NCBI GenBank assembly: GCA_963532425.1 | Contig: CAUSKK010000004.1 | Span: 1-64,000 of the forward strand | Reading direction: 5' to 3' | From: CAUSKK01 sp963532425 | GTDB taxonomy: Bacteria > Pseudomonadota > Gammaproteobacteria > Cardiobacteriales > Cardiobacteriaceae | DNA: 64,000 nucleotides | Part shown: one piece after another, positions 39,473 through 47,682 of the stretch | Layout of the letters: every line of letters starts with the position of its first letter | Position numbering within the stretch: position 1 is the stretch's first letter | Position numbers and translations under genes: made by a program | Notes under the pieces: model-generated | What the model was told of the DNA's origin: nothing | The model's input: the letters and a program-made list of their open reading frames with translations, nothing else | The model's database searches: none

Positions 39473-40110
39473 CAGGGGGCCGGGGTGGCGGGCTGAACCA
39501 GGCCGCTGTCGTCGTCCAGAATGATGAGGGCATCGCTGCTGTCCTCCAGGCGAATGCTGGGGCCGGTGGGCGTGCCGATGCTGGTGCAGTGGTCGCTGCC
39601 GGAGCAGGGGGCGCAGGCCTCGGGGCGATAGTAGGAGTAGAGGACGGTTTCAAAGGCCTCCTTGGCCTCGTCGGCGTCGGCGCGGCCACTGCGGTAGAGG
39701 GTGAAGAAATCGGTGCCGCCGCCATAGGGGAAGAGGGCGATTTCCACGGTCTGGCGCTCGTTCTGCAGCTGCCAGCGTTCGCCGGATTCGCCGCTGTTGC
39801 TGTCGATGTCGTCCAGCCGCCGGGCCTCGGCGGCGCCGCCCAGCTCGTTCAGCAGGGTGCTGATTTGGCTGCCGATGTCGCCGTGGGCACTGCCGACGCC
39901 GATGACCATGGCGCCGACGCTGCGCCGGGGCACGATGACCGTGGCCAGATGGCGGCGCGGGGCGGCCGGCCGTTGCAGGCGCCAGCTGTCATTGGGGGCG
40001 CTGAAGCCGAAGCACTGGCCGTCGCGTTGCACCTGGCCGTGCTCGATGAGGGGGACGGTGGCCGCCGCGAGGGGGCTCAGCAGCAGCAGGGTTAGAAGTT
40101 TGATTTTCAT
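39472..40110 (-). CDS. Secreted protein of unknown function, 212 aa
   Basis: The product begins with a clear signal peptide (MKIKLLTLLLLSPLAAATVP), so it is periplasmic or exported. It has a mixed domain of about 120 residues (FGFSAPNDSWRLQRPAAPRR to LYRSGRADADEAKEAFETVL), then a Cys-containing segment CAPCSGSDHC and a Thr/Pro/Asp-rich tail. I recognise no family. The stop/start overlap with scpA implies co-expression. It is divergent from the GST-like gene across 40 bp. Confidence 0.75.
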   Translation of the reverse strand: MKIKLLTLLLLSPLAAATVPLIEHGQVQRDGQCFGFSAPNDSWRLQRPAAPRRHLATVIVPRRSVGAMVIGVGSAHGDIGSQISTLLNELGGAAEARRLDDIDSNSGESGERWQLQNERQTVEIALFPYGGGTDFFTLYRSGRADADEAKEAFETVLYSYYRPEACAPCSGSDHCTSIGTPTGPSIRLEDSSDALIILDDDSGLVQPATPAP

Positions 40111-40150
40111 GGGGTAAAATTCCTTCTCTTAATTTAAAACGGAGAAACCG

Positions 40151-40735
40151 ATGAAATTGTACCTTAGCACCACTTCCCCCTTCAGCCGGCTGTGTCTGAT
40201 TACCGCCCTGCGCAGCGGCCGCGATTTGGATTTGCAGTTTGTACTGCCCTGGGAAAATCCGGCCGAGCTGCTGGCGGTCAATCCCTACAGCCAGATTCCG
40301 GCGCTGGTGCTCGACAATGGTGATGTGCTCACCGAAACCCTCATCATCATGGACCACCTGAACAAGGCCGTCCTCGCCGAAAACAATCCGAAGCTGTCCT
40401 TTGGCCTGGCCACGCTGCAGCAGGTGGTAAAGACGTTCACGCTGCAGCTGCACGGCGACGGCGAGCACCCCCACCCCCACATCCAGCGCGCCAACGAGGC
40501 CCTGGCCCGGGCCTTCAAGCTGGCGCCGCTGCTGGAGGCCGACGGCGACCACTGGGGCGACATCGTCCTGGGCAATGCCCTGCACTATGCCCGCTGGCGG
40601 GTGCCGGTGATTTTTGAGCAGAATCTTAACCTGGCCAACCGGCAGGCCCTGGAGCGCTTCGTCCAGCGGGATTTCATGGTGAAAACCACGCCGGAGGCCC
40701 TGGCGGCCAAGCCGGCCCGGGTGAGCGAGCTGTGA
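40151..40735 (+). CDS. Glutathione S-transferase-like protein
   Basis: The 194-residue product has a GST N-terminal thioredoxin-like fold: MKLYLSTTSPFSRLCLITAL with a Ser/Cys-type active-site position, NPYSQIPALVLDNG with the cis-proline, and ETLIIMDHL with the glutathione-binding Glu. The C-terminal helical domain is less conserved. The substrate is unknown. It overlaps the carbonic anhydrase gene by four bases. Confidence 0.85.
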   Translation: MKLYLSTTSPFSRLCLITALRSGRDLDLQFVLPWENPAELLAVNPYSQIPALVLDNGDVLTETLIIMDHLNKAVLAENNPKLSFGLATLQQVVKTFTLQLHGDGEHPHPHIQRANEALARAFKLAPLLEADGDHWGDIVLGNALHYARWRVPVIFEQNLNLANRQALERFVQRDFMVKTTPEALAAKPARVSEL

Positions 40736-41388
40736 GCATCAAGAAGCAGCATATCGACGCCCTGCTCGCCAGCAACGAGGCCTGGGCCCAGCGGCTCCAG
40801 GCCGAAAATCCGGATATTTTCGACAAGCTGGCCAACCAGCAATCGCCCCGATACCTGTGGATAGGCTGTTCCGACAGCCGCATCCCGGCCAATGAGGTGC
40901 TGGGCCTGCTGCCCGGCGAGGTTTTTGTGCATCGCAACGTCGGCAATATCGTCCATTCCCTCGACATCAACTGCCACAGCGTCATTCAGTATGCGGTGGA
41001 GCATCTGCAGGTCAGCGACATCATCGTCAGCGGCCACTATGACTGCGGCGCCATCAAGGCGGCCCTGTCCGGCCAGGATTTCGGCCTGATGAACCACTGG
41101 CTCAGCAGTCTGAAAAACCTCTACCACTACTATCAAAGTGGCCTGGCGAAGATGAGCGAGGAGAGCCTTCACGACCATCTCTGCGAGCTGAATGTTATCC
41201 AGCAGGTGCGCAATGTCTGCAAATCCACGCCGGTGCAACGGGCCTGGGCCGCCGGCCAGGAGCTCTACGTGCACGGCATGGTGTTCAACGTGAAAACCGG
41301 CCGGCTGCACGACTTGAAGGTGTCCGTGGATAGCCATGACATCCTCGATGACATCTTCAAGCTGAATTTGGAGGATTTGGAGGAATAG
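40732..41388 (+). CDS. can: Beta-class carbonic anhydrase
   Basis: The 218-residue enzyme carries the zinc ligands Cys and Asp in YLWIGCSDSRIPANEVLGL and His and Cys in IVSGHYDCGAIKAAL, plus VFVHRNVGNIV. It interconverts CO2 and bicarbonate for carboxylation reactions. It starts with GTG overlapping the GST-like stop codon. It most resembles the E. coli Can (YadF) type. Confidence 0.94.
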   Translation: MSIKKQHIDALLASNEAWAQRLQAENPDIFDKLANQQSPRYLWIGCSDSRIPANEVLGLLPGEVFVHRNVGNIVHSLDINCHSVIQYAVEHLQVSDIIVSGHYDCGAIKAALSGQDFGLMNHWLSSLKNLYHYYQSGLAKMSEESLHDHLCELNVIQQVRNVCKSTPVQRAWAAGQELYVHGMVFNVKTGRLHDLKVSVDSHDILDDIFKLNLEDLEE

Positions 41389-41391
41389 CGC

Positions 41392-41419
41392 TGGACAAAC
41401 GGAAAAATCCCGTTAAAAT
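41392..41419 (+). promoter_or_regulatory. Promoter of tRNA-Ser
   Basis: TGGACA (41392) and TAAAAT (41414) are separated by 16 bp. The predicted start near 41426 is just before the tRNA at 41433. Confidence 0.7.
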
Positions 41420-41432
41420 ACGGGCTTCTTTT

Positions 41433-41523
41433 GGAGGTTTGGCAGAGTGGTTTAATGCACCGGTCTTGAAAACCGACGTGGGTTGATAGCCCACCCAGAG
41501 TTCGAATCTCTGAGCCTCCGCCA
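41433..41523 (+). tRNA. tRNA-Ser (anticodon UGA), CCA encoded
   Basis: The cloverleaf is complete: acceptor arm GGAGGTT with AGCCTCC, a D arm, anticodon loop CTTGAAA with anticodon TGA, a long class II variable arm (GTGGG / CCCAC), a T arm with TTCGAAT, and a genomically encoded CCA. The base of the anticodon stem (27-43) appears as a C-A mismatch. Confidence 0.96.
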
Positions 41524-41530
41524 GATTCCT

Positions 41531-41558
41531 GAAGCCGCCCACCCGGGCGGCTTTTTTT
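41531..41558 (+). terminator. Terminator of tRNA-Ser
   Basis: GCCGCCC / GGGCGGC with loop ACCC is followed by seven T residues. Confidence 0.9.
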
Positions 41559-41580
41559 GTGGCCGGCGTTTGGGGGCCGG

Positions 41581-44232
41581 CTAGCGGCGCTGGCGCAGGA
41601 GCCGCTGCCACTGGCTGATTAAATCCCAGGCCTGGCGCGGGCTGACGTCGTCCAGGGCCAGGGCGGCGATGTCGTCGAGCAGCTGGCGGGCCGCCGGGTC
41701 GGGGGCGGCACTCTGCTGCTGCAGCAGGGCCTGGAGCTGGGCCAGCAGCGGCTGTTCCGGGCCGGGGGTTGGCGGGGGGGAAGCGCTTCGTTCCGGGGCA
41801 GCGAATAAATCCGGTTCGGCGGGGGCGGATTTTGGCGCCGGGCCCGGCTCCGGCGGCAGGGCGGCGCCGCGCTGTTCCTCCAGTTCGGCCAGCTTGGCTT
41901 CGGCCTCGGCCAGCACCGCCCGGGGCAGGCCGGCCAGCCGGGCCACCTGAATGCCGTAGCTCTTGCTCGCCGGACCGGCCTCCACCCGGTGCAGAAAAAC
42001 GATGCGGTCCTGGTGTTCCAGGGCGCTGACGTGCACATTGGCCGCCGCCGGCCGCGTCGCCAGGGCCGTCATTTCCACATAGTGGGTGGCGAAGAGACAG
42101 AGGGCCCGATTCCGTTCCAGCAGGGCCGCTGCCGTGGCCCAGGCCAGGGCCAGACCGTCGAAGGTGGCGGTGCCCCGGCCGATTTCATCCATGATGACCA
42201 GGCTGTTTTCATCGGCGTTGTGCAGGATATTGGCCGTTTCCGTCATCTCCACCATGAAGGTGGAACGGGCCCCGGCCAAATCGTCGCTGGCACCGATGCG
42301 CGTGAAGATGCGGCTGAATTCGCCGATGCGCGCCGACTCGGCCGGCACAAAGCTGCCCGCCGCCGCCAGCAGCACCATCAGGGCGTTCTGGCGCATATAG
42401 GTGCTTTTGCCGCCCATGTTGGCGCCGGTGATAATCAGCAGCCGCCGGTCGCCGTTAAGCCGTAGGTCGTTGGGGGTGAAGGGCAGGGCCGCATTGGCCT
42501 CCACCACCGGATGCCGGCCGCCGCGTATGTCCAGCACCGGCCCGGCCACCAGCTCCGGCCGGCAGTAGTTGCGCGCCGCCGCCAGCTCGGCCAGGCCGGC
42601 CAGACAGTCCATTTCCGCCAGCGCCGCTGCCAGGTTATAGAGCGCTTCCCGGGCCGGGTTCAGCTGGCGCAGCAATTCCTCGTAGAGCTGTTTTTCCCGT
42701 TCCAGCGCGTTCTGCTGGGCGTTCAGCACCTGGGTTTCCAGCTGCAGCAGGGCGGCGGTGGTGTAGCGTTCGGTATTTTTCAGGGTCTGCTTGCGCTGCC
42801 AGTGGGCCGGGACCGAAGCGCTCTGGGCCCGGCTGACCTCAATGTAAAAGCCGGCCACGGCATTCTGGGCCATCTTCAGGGTTTTCAAACCACTGCGTTC
42901 GCGCTCCTCGGCCTCCAGCTGGCGCAGTAGGTCGCCGCTGTCCTCGCTGAGCCGGTGCAGCCGGTCAAGTTCGGCGTCATAGTCGGCGAGGAAGAGGCCG
43001 CCCTCCTTGGCCAGCAGCGGCAACTGCGGGCGCAACGCCCGTTGCAGCAGCCGACTGACCTCGTCCAGGGCCAGCAGGGCCGGCCGGTAGTCGGCCAGTT
43101 CGGCGAAGCGGGCCAGCTGGGGGCAGAGGGGTAGACTGTCGCGCAGCTGGCCGAGCTCCCGGGGGCGTACCGTGCCCAGGCCGATGCGGGTGGTGATGCG
43201 TTCCACGTCGGCGCTCAGGCGCAGCAGGTCGCGGATGTCGCCGCGCTGGGGCGATTGGAGGAAGCGCTCCACCCCGTCGTGGCGGGCGGCGATGGCGGTC
43301 TGGTCGCGCAGGGGCTGTTGCAGCCAGCGGCGCAGCAGCCGGGAGCCGGCCGGGCTGACACAGTGGTCGATGTGGGCCAGCAGTCCCTTGCTGCGGTCGC
43401 CGTTGAGGCCGGCCTCAATCTCCAGATTGCGGCGGCTGGCGGCGTCGAGCTGGAGATAGTGGGCCCGGCTCTCCAGCTGGGGCGGCGGCAGCCGAGGCAG
43501 GGCGCGGCGCTGGGTGTCGCAGAGGTATTGCAGCAGACAGCCAGCCGGGGCCAGGGCTGGCAGCTGGTGGTTGAGGCCGAAGCCCTCCAGGGTCTGCACC
43601 TGGTAATAGTCCAGCAGGCTACGCAAAGCGCTCTGCTGGTCGAAATACCACAGCGGCTGGCGCTGGGGCTTGCGCGGCAGGCTCAATTTCCAGTCCTCAG
43701 GCACGAGGATTTCCGCCGGCTGCAGCCGTTCCAGTTCGGCGCGCAGGCCCTCCTCGGGAAGCGCTTCGGACAGGGCGAAGCGGTGGCCGCTGATGTCGGC
43801 CCAGGCCAGATAGTAGGCGCCGGCGACGGGCTGGAGACACAGTAGAATGGTGTCGCGGTCGGCGCGGAGAAGCGCTTCGTCGCTGACGGTGCCGGCGGTG
43901 ATGATGCGGCTGATGTGCCGTTCGATGGGCCCGGGGCTTTTGCTGTCGCCGCTCTGTTCACAGATGACCGCCGCCACGTTCTGGGGCAGCAGCTTGGCCA
44001 GATAGCTGTCGATGGCGTGCACCGGCACCCCGGCCATGGGAATGGGTTTATCGTTGTAGGTGCCCCGGCTGGTGAGGCTGATATTCAGGAGGCGATGGGC
44101 ACGTTCGGCGTCCTCGAAAAACAATTCAAAGAAATCGCCCATTTGATAGAACAACAGCATTTCGGGATAGTCTTTTTTTATCTCCAAATAGTGTTGCATC
44201 ATGGGGGTTAATTTACTGCTAGAATTTTTCAT
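41581..44232 (-). CDS. mutS: DNA mismatch repair protein MutS
   Basis: An 883-residue MutS with the mismatch-binding F-x-E motif in LLFYQMGDFFELFFEDAERA near residue 37 (Phe-Phe-Glu instead of the common Phe-Tyr-Glu), Walker A ITGANMGGKSTYMRQNAL near residue 600, Walker B IMDEIGRGTATFDG and the LFATHYVEM motif. The C-terminus has a Pro-rich linker before a short dimerisation-like tail. Three exact palindromes lie inside (41780 read Ser-Ala-Ser; 43758 and 43869 read Glu-Ala-Leu). It is divergent from slam, with the slam leader overlapping the mutS start region. Confidence 0.97.
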   Translation of the reverse strand: MKNSSSKLTPMMQHYLEIKKDYPEMLLFYQMGDFFELFFEDAERAHRLLNISLTSRGTYNDKPIPMAGVPVHAIDSYLAKLLPQNVAAVICEQSGDSKSPGPIERHISRIITAGTVSDEALLRADRDTILLCLQPVAGAYYLAWADISGHRFALSEALPEEGLRAELERLQPAEILVPEDWKLSLPRKPQRQPLWYFDQQSALRSLLDYYQVQTLEGFGLNHQLPALAPAGCLLQYLCDTQRRALPRLPPPQLESRAHYLQLDAASRRNLEIEAGLNGDRSKGLLAHIDHCVSPAGSRLLRRWLQQPLRDQTAIAARHDGVERFLQSPQRGDIRDLLRLSADVERITTRIGLGTVRPRELGQLRDSLPLCPQLARFAELADYRPALLALDEVSRLLQRALRPQLPLLAKEGGLFLADYDAELDRLHRLSEDSGDLLRQLEAEERERSGLKTLKMAQNAVAGFYIEVSRAQSASVPAHWQRKQTLKNTERYTTAALLQLETQVLNAQQNALEREKQLYEELLRQLNPAREALYNLAAALAEMDCLAGLAELAAARNYCRPELVAGPVLDIRGGRHPVVEANAALPFTPNDLRLNGDRRLLIITGANMGGKSTYMRQNALMVLLAAAGSFVPAESARIGEFSRIFTRIGASDDLAGARSTFMVEMTETANILHNADENSLVIMDEIGRGTATFDGLALAWATAAALLERNRALCLFATHYVEMTALATRPAAANVHVSALEHQDRIVFLHRVEAGPASKSYGIQVARLAGLPRAVLAEAEAKLAELEEQRGAALPPEPGPAPKSAPAEPDLFAAPERSASPPPTPGPEQPLLAQLQALLQQQSAAPDPAARQLLDDIAALALDDVSPRQAWDLISQWQRLLRQRR

Positions 44233-44266
44233 ACTTTTAATTTCTGCGAAAGGAACTAATAAAACA

Positions 44267-45616
44267 ATGAATCATATTTTAAAGGGCCTCATTATGGCCG
44301 CTCTGCTGGCGCCCTGCGGGTCGTCGCTGGCAAAAAACGCTGCTAAAACCGAAGCCAAGGGGCCCACGGAAGAAAATGTCATTAACGAACAGGATTTATA
44401 TAACAACCCCGGTTTATTTAATACGGTAATTAATGAGGGAATGAACCAACATAATCTCGAATTGCTGGGGGCATTATTACCGCTTTATCGCGATTATCCC
44501 GCCCGGGACGCATTCCTTTCCGACTATGCCAGTGCCTATCTCGCCCGGGAGGAGGGCGATTTTGCCAAGGCCGTACGCTACTACCAGGATTTGGTGGCCA
44601 AGCAGCCCAACGAGGATATTCTGCGCTTCCAGCTGGCCCAGGTGCTCTTCGCCAACCGCCAGGACATTGAGGCCGGCAAGGAGCTGGCCATTCTCAAGCA
44701 GAAAAGCCTGCCCAAGGACTTCGCCGAGGGCGTGAAGCGCCTGGAGGAGATGCTGGAGGAACGGCGCAACTGGCACTACAGCGTCAGCGGCTCCGCCCTC
44801 TACGAGAAGAACGTGAACGGCGCCTCCTCGGTGGAAAAATACGGCAACTGGACCTTCGACACCAAGAAGAAAACCGGCTACGGCATCAACGTGGGCCTCA
44901 GCGCCGAAAAACAACTGCCGCTGCAGAACGGCTTCTTCATTCCCGCCAGCGTCAGCGCCAACTGGAACTGGTACTGGAACGCCGGCAAATACAACGATTT
45001 GAACATGCGCGCCCAGGCCGGTATCGGCTGGCACAACGGCCGCCAGGAAATCAGCGCCGAGCCGTTCATTTCCCGTCGTTTCGTCGGCAACAAGGGCTAT
45101 TCCAACCACATGGGTTTGGCCACCAACTGGCGCTATGCCCTCACGCCCCAGTGGCAGATTCGCGCCTATAACCAGACCTCCGAGGAGCGCCACGACGAGC
45201 GCAAACACCTGAACGGCACCCGGGTTAACAGCGGGGCCACCCTCATCTATCAACCCCAGCCGGAAACCTACTACTTCGCCGGCGCCAACAACTACTACAA
45301 CGGCGCCCGCGACAGCGAAGACCGCTACACCCTCAACGGCGGCAACGTCGGCTTCGGCAAACGCTGGGAGAACGGCCTCAACAGCACCGCCAGCTTCAGC
45401 TACAGCTTCCGCAAGCACAAGGGCAAGGACCTGCTCAACATCGTGCGCCAGGACAAAATCTATCGCCTCCGCCTCGGCGCCGGCCACGAAAAACTGTCCT
45501 GGAAGGGCTTCGAGCCACTGTTCACCGTTGATTTCACCCGCACCGACAGTAACCACCCGCTCTACGACCGGCCCTTCGACTGGAACGTCAATATGGAACT
45601 GCTGAAGCGCTTCTGA
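44267..45616 (+). CDS. Surface lipoprotein assembly modifier (Slam/DUF560-type outer-membrane protein)
   Basis: This 449-residue protein has a signal peptide, an N-terminal helical TPR-like part (about 60-180, with EGDFAKAVRYYQDLVAKQPN) and a C-terminal beta barrel with alternating aromatic strands ending NMELLKRF. That is the Slam layout, in which TPRs contact surface lipoproteins and the barrel exports them. The DUF560-like end includes NHPLYDRPFDWNV. The terminal Phe is encoded within a GAAGCGCTTC copy (45604). A TbpB-like lipoprotein at 9852-10628 is a candidate client. A TGCTAGAAT extended -10 near 44217 may drive it. apbC starts on its stop codon. Confidence 0.83.
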   Translation: MNHILKGLIMAALLAPCGSSLAKNAAKTEAKGPTEENVINEQDLYNNPGLFNTVINEGMNQHNLELLGALLPLYRDYPARDAFLSDYASAYLAREEGDFAKAVRYYQDLVAKQPNEDILRFQLAQVLFANRQDIEAGKELAILKQKSLPKDFAEGVKRLEEMLEERRNWHYSVSGSALYEKNVNGASSVEKYGNWTFDTKKKTGYGINVGLSAEKQLPLQNGFFIPASVSANWNWYWNAGKYNDLNMRAQAGIGWHNGRQEISAEPFISRRFVGNKGYSNHMGLATNWRYALTPQWQIRAYNQTSEERHDERKHLNGTRVNSGATLIYQPQPETYYFAGANNYYNGARDSEDRYTLNGGNVGFGKRWENGLNSTASFSYSFRKHKGKDLLNIVRQDKIYRLRLGAGHEKLSWKGFEPLFTVDFTRTDSNHPLYDRPFDWNVNMELLKRF

Positions 45617-46653
45617 TGGAAGAGCTCATCGCCCACTACCGGGAAAGTCTGAGCGGCCACGCGCTCTTCCGGCTGGAAAGCCAGAGCAGCCGGCTGCTCG
45701 GTGGCGACCGGCTGGTGCTGGCCAGTCCGGTATTTCTCAACCGCGAGGCCGACCGTATCCGGGGCGAGCTGGCGGCCCTGGGCGTCCCGGGGAAGATTGA
45801 ATTTCACTGTGCCGTCGCCAGCCACAAGGTGCAGGCCAATCTCCACGGCTATCCGGAGGTGAAAAACATCATCGCCGTGGCCTCGGGCAAGGGCGGCGTC
45901 GGCAAGAGCACCGTGGCCGTCAATCTGGCCCTGGCTCTGCAGGCCCAGGGGGCGGCGGTGGGCCTGCTCGATGCCGACCTCTACGGCCCCAGCCAGACGC
46001 GCATGCTCGGCGGGGCCCAGCGGCCGGCGTCCCCGGACCAGAAGCGGATGCAGCCCATTGTTCGCCACGGCCTCCAGTCCATTTCCATGGGCGACCTGCT
46101 CCGGGACGACGACAGCGCCGTGGTCTGGCGCGGGCCGCTGGTGAGCCAGACCTTGCTGCAGCTGCTGCGCGAAACCCTGTGGTCGGGCCTGGATTTTCTC
46201 ATCGTCGATTTGCCCCCGGGCACCGGCGATGCCCAGCTGACCCTGGCCCAGCAAATCCCGCTGGCCGGGGCGGTCATCGTCAGCACCCCCCAGGAAATCG
46301 CTCTGCTCGACGCGCGCAAGGCCAAAACCATGTTCGACAGGGTGGCCATTCCCGTGCTCGGGCTGGTGGAAAACATGAGCTACCACGTCTGTTCCCAGTG
46401 CCAGCACCGGGAATACATCTTCGACCGGGACGGCGGCAAGGCCCTGGCCGAGCGCTACGGCGTGCCGCTGCTGGGCCAGCTGCCCCTGGACATTCGCATC
46501 CGCGAGCAGGTGGACAGCGGCCGGCCCAGCGTCATCGCCGAGCCGGACGGCGCCATTGCCCGCACCTTCGAGCAGATGGCCTTCCGGCTCATGGCCGAGC
46601 TCGCCCAGCGGCCGCTGGCCCCGGGGCCAAAAATCGTGGTGGAGGAACCGTGA
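45616..46653 (+). CDS. apbC: Iron-sulfur cluster carrier ATPase ApbC/Mrp
   Basis: The 345-residue Mrp/NBP35-family P-loop protein has the deviant Walker A VASGKGGVGKSTVAVN near residue 95, DLPPGTGDAQLTLAQ, and the cluster-binding CxxC in ENMSYHVCSQCQHRE near 260. It carries Fe-S clusters to apoproteins. The ATG overlaps the slam stop (TGATG), and dcd overlaps its end. Confidence 0.95.
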   Translation: MEELIAHYRESLSGHALFRLESQSSRLLGGDRLVLASPVFLNREADRIRGELAALGVPGKIEFHCAVASHKVQANLHGYPEVKNIIAVASGKGGVGKSTVAVNLALALQAQGAAVGLLDADLYGPSQTRMLGGAQRPASPDQKRMQPIVRHGLQSISMGDLLRDDDSAVVWRGPLVSQTLLQLLRETLWSGLDFLIVDLPPGTGDAQLTLAQQIPLAGAVIVSTPQEIALLDARKAKTMFDRVAIPVLGLVENMSYHVCSQCQHREYIFDRDGGKALAERYGVPLLGQLPLDIRIREQVDSGRPSVIAEPDGAIARTFEQMAFRLMAELAQRPLAPGPKIVVEEP

Positions 46654-47216
46654 GCATCAAGAACGACCGTTGGATTCGCGAGCGGGCGGCGGCGGGCATG
46701 ATTGAGCCCTTCGCCCCGACGCTCCGGAGCCACAACGAGGCCGGCGAGAAGATTGTGTCCTTCGGCACCTCCAGCTATGGCTACGACGTGCGCTGTGCCC
46801 GGGAATTCAAGATTTTCACAAACATCAACAGCACCACCATCGACCCGAAGCGCTTCGACGAGAAGAGCTTTGTGGACGTGGTCGGCGATGTCTGCATCAT
46901 TCCACCGAACAGCTTCGCCCTGGCGCGAACGGTGGAGTATTTCCGCATTCCCCGCGATGTGCTGGTGGTCTGCCTCGGCAAAAGCACCTACGCCCGCTGC
47001 GGCATCATCGTGAACGTAACGCCGCTGGAGCCGGAGTGGGAGGGCCATGTAACCCTGGAGTTCTCCAACACCACGCCGCTGCCGGCGAAGATTTATGCCA
47101 ACGAGGGCGTGGCCCAGCTGCTCTTCCTCCAGGCCGATGAGCCCTGCCAGACCTCCTACCGCGACCGGGGCGGCAAATACCAGGGCCAGCAGGGCGTAAC
47201 CCTGCCGAAAACCTGA
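46650..47216 (+). CDS. dcd: dCTP deaminase
   Basis: The 188-residue trimeric enzyme makes dUTP from dCTP. Landmarks are SIKNDRWIRERAAAGMIEPF, TSSYGYDVRCAREFKIF, LGKSTYARCGIIVNVTPLEP with the catalytic Glu region following, and QQGVTLPKT. I chose GTG 46650 with GGAGG upstream, overlapping the apbC stop. A palindrome at 46847 is read Lys-Arg-Phe in DPKRFDE. Cluster F follows. Confidence 0.96.
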   Translation: MSIKNDRWIRERAAAGMIEPFAPTLRSHNEAGEKIVSFGTSSYGYDVRCAREFKIFTNINSTTIDPKRFDEKSFVDVVGDVCIIPPNSFALARTVEYFRIPRDVLVVCLGKSTYARCGIIVNVTPLEPEWEGHVTLEFSNTTPLPAKIYANEGVAQLLFLQADEPCQTSYRDRGGKYQGQQGVTLPKT

Positions 47217-47310
47217 ATCCCCGGCCCGAAGCGCTTCCCCCTGAAGCGCTTCCCCCTCTTGACCCAAACCGAAGCGCTTCAGCCTAAGTAAAATGAAGCG
47301 CTTCGTTTAT
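47217..47310. repeat. Palindrome cluster F between dcd and bamE
   Basis: Four exact GAAGCGCTTC copies (47228, 47243, 47271 and 47295) occur in under 100 bp. TTGACC (47259) and TAAAAT (47289) flank the third copy but are 24 bp apart, too far for a standard promoter. Confidence 0.85.
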
Positions 47311-47344
47311 TTCGGGCCCTATTTATTACTGACCAGGAAATCCC

Positions 47345-47680
47345 ATGAACAAAACTTTCACGCTGCTGCTCACGGCGCTGCTGCTCGGCGCCTGCACCCG
47401 GGCGCCCTTCCTCTACCGCAAGGACGTGGCCCAGGGCAATGTCTACCGGCCGGAGGACATCCGTCAGATTCAGCCGGGCATGGAGCGGGCCGGGGTGCAA
47501 CGGCTGCTGGGCACGCCCCAGCTCCACGACCCCTTCCGTCCCCAGGAGGATATTTACCTCTACCGCTACTACTCCGGCGACACGCGCCAGGCCTATCAGG
47601 GCCGGCTGACCGTCCGCTACAACGAGAAAAACCGCGTGATAAACGTGGATAATAAACCGACCACAGTGATTAAGGATTAA
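47345..47680 (+). CDS. bamE: Outer membrane protein assembly factor BamE
   Basis: The 111-residue lipoprotein has lipobox LLGAC and the SmpA/OmlA core YRKDVAQGNVYRPEDIRQIQ followed by PGMERAGVQRLLGTPQLHDP and a YLYRYY strand. BamE stabilises the BAM complex that inserts beta barrels such as Slam. ATG 47345 follows CAGGAA. serS starts two bases after its stop. Confidence 0.93.
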   Translation: MNKTFTLLLTALLLGACTRAPFLYRKDVAQGNVYRPEDIRQIQPGMERAGVQRLLGTPQLHDPFRPQEDIYLYRYYSGDTRQAYQGRLTVRYNEKNRVINVDNKPTTVIKD

Positions 47681-47682
47681 GC

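Noticed and set aside
47259..47294. Promoter TTGACC...TAAAAT before bamE
   Set aside because: The elements are 24 bp apart, beyond the normal 15-19 bp spacing.
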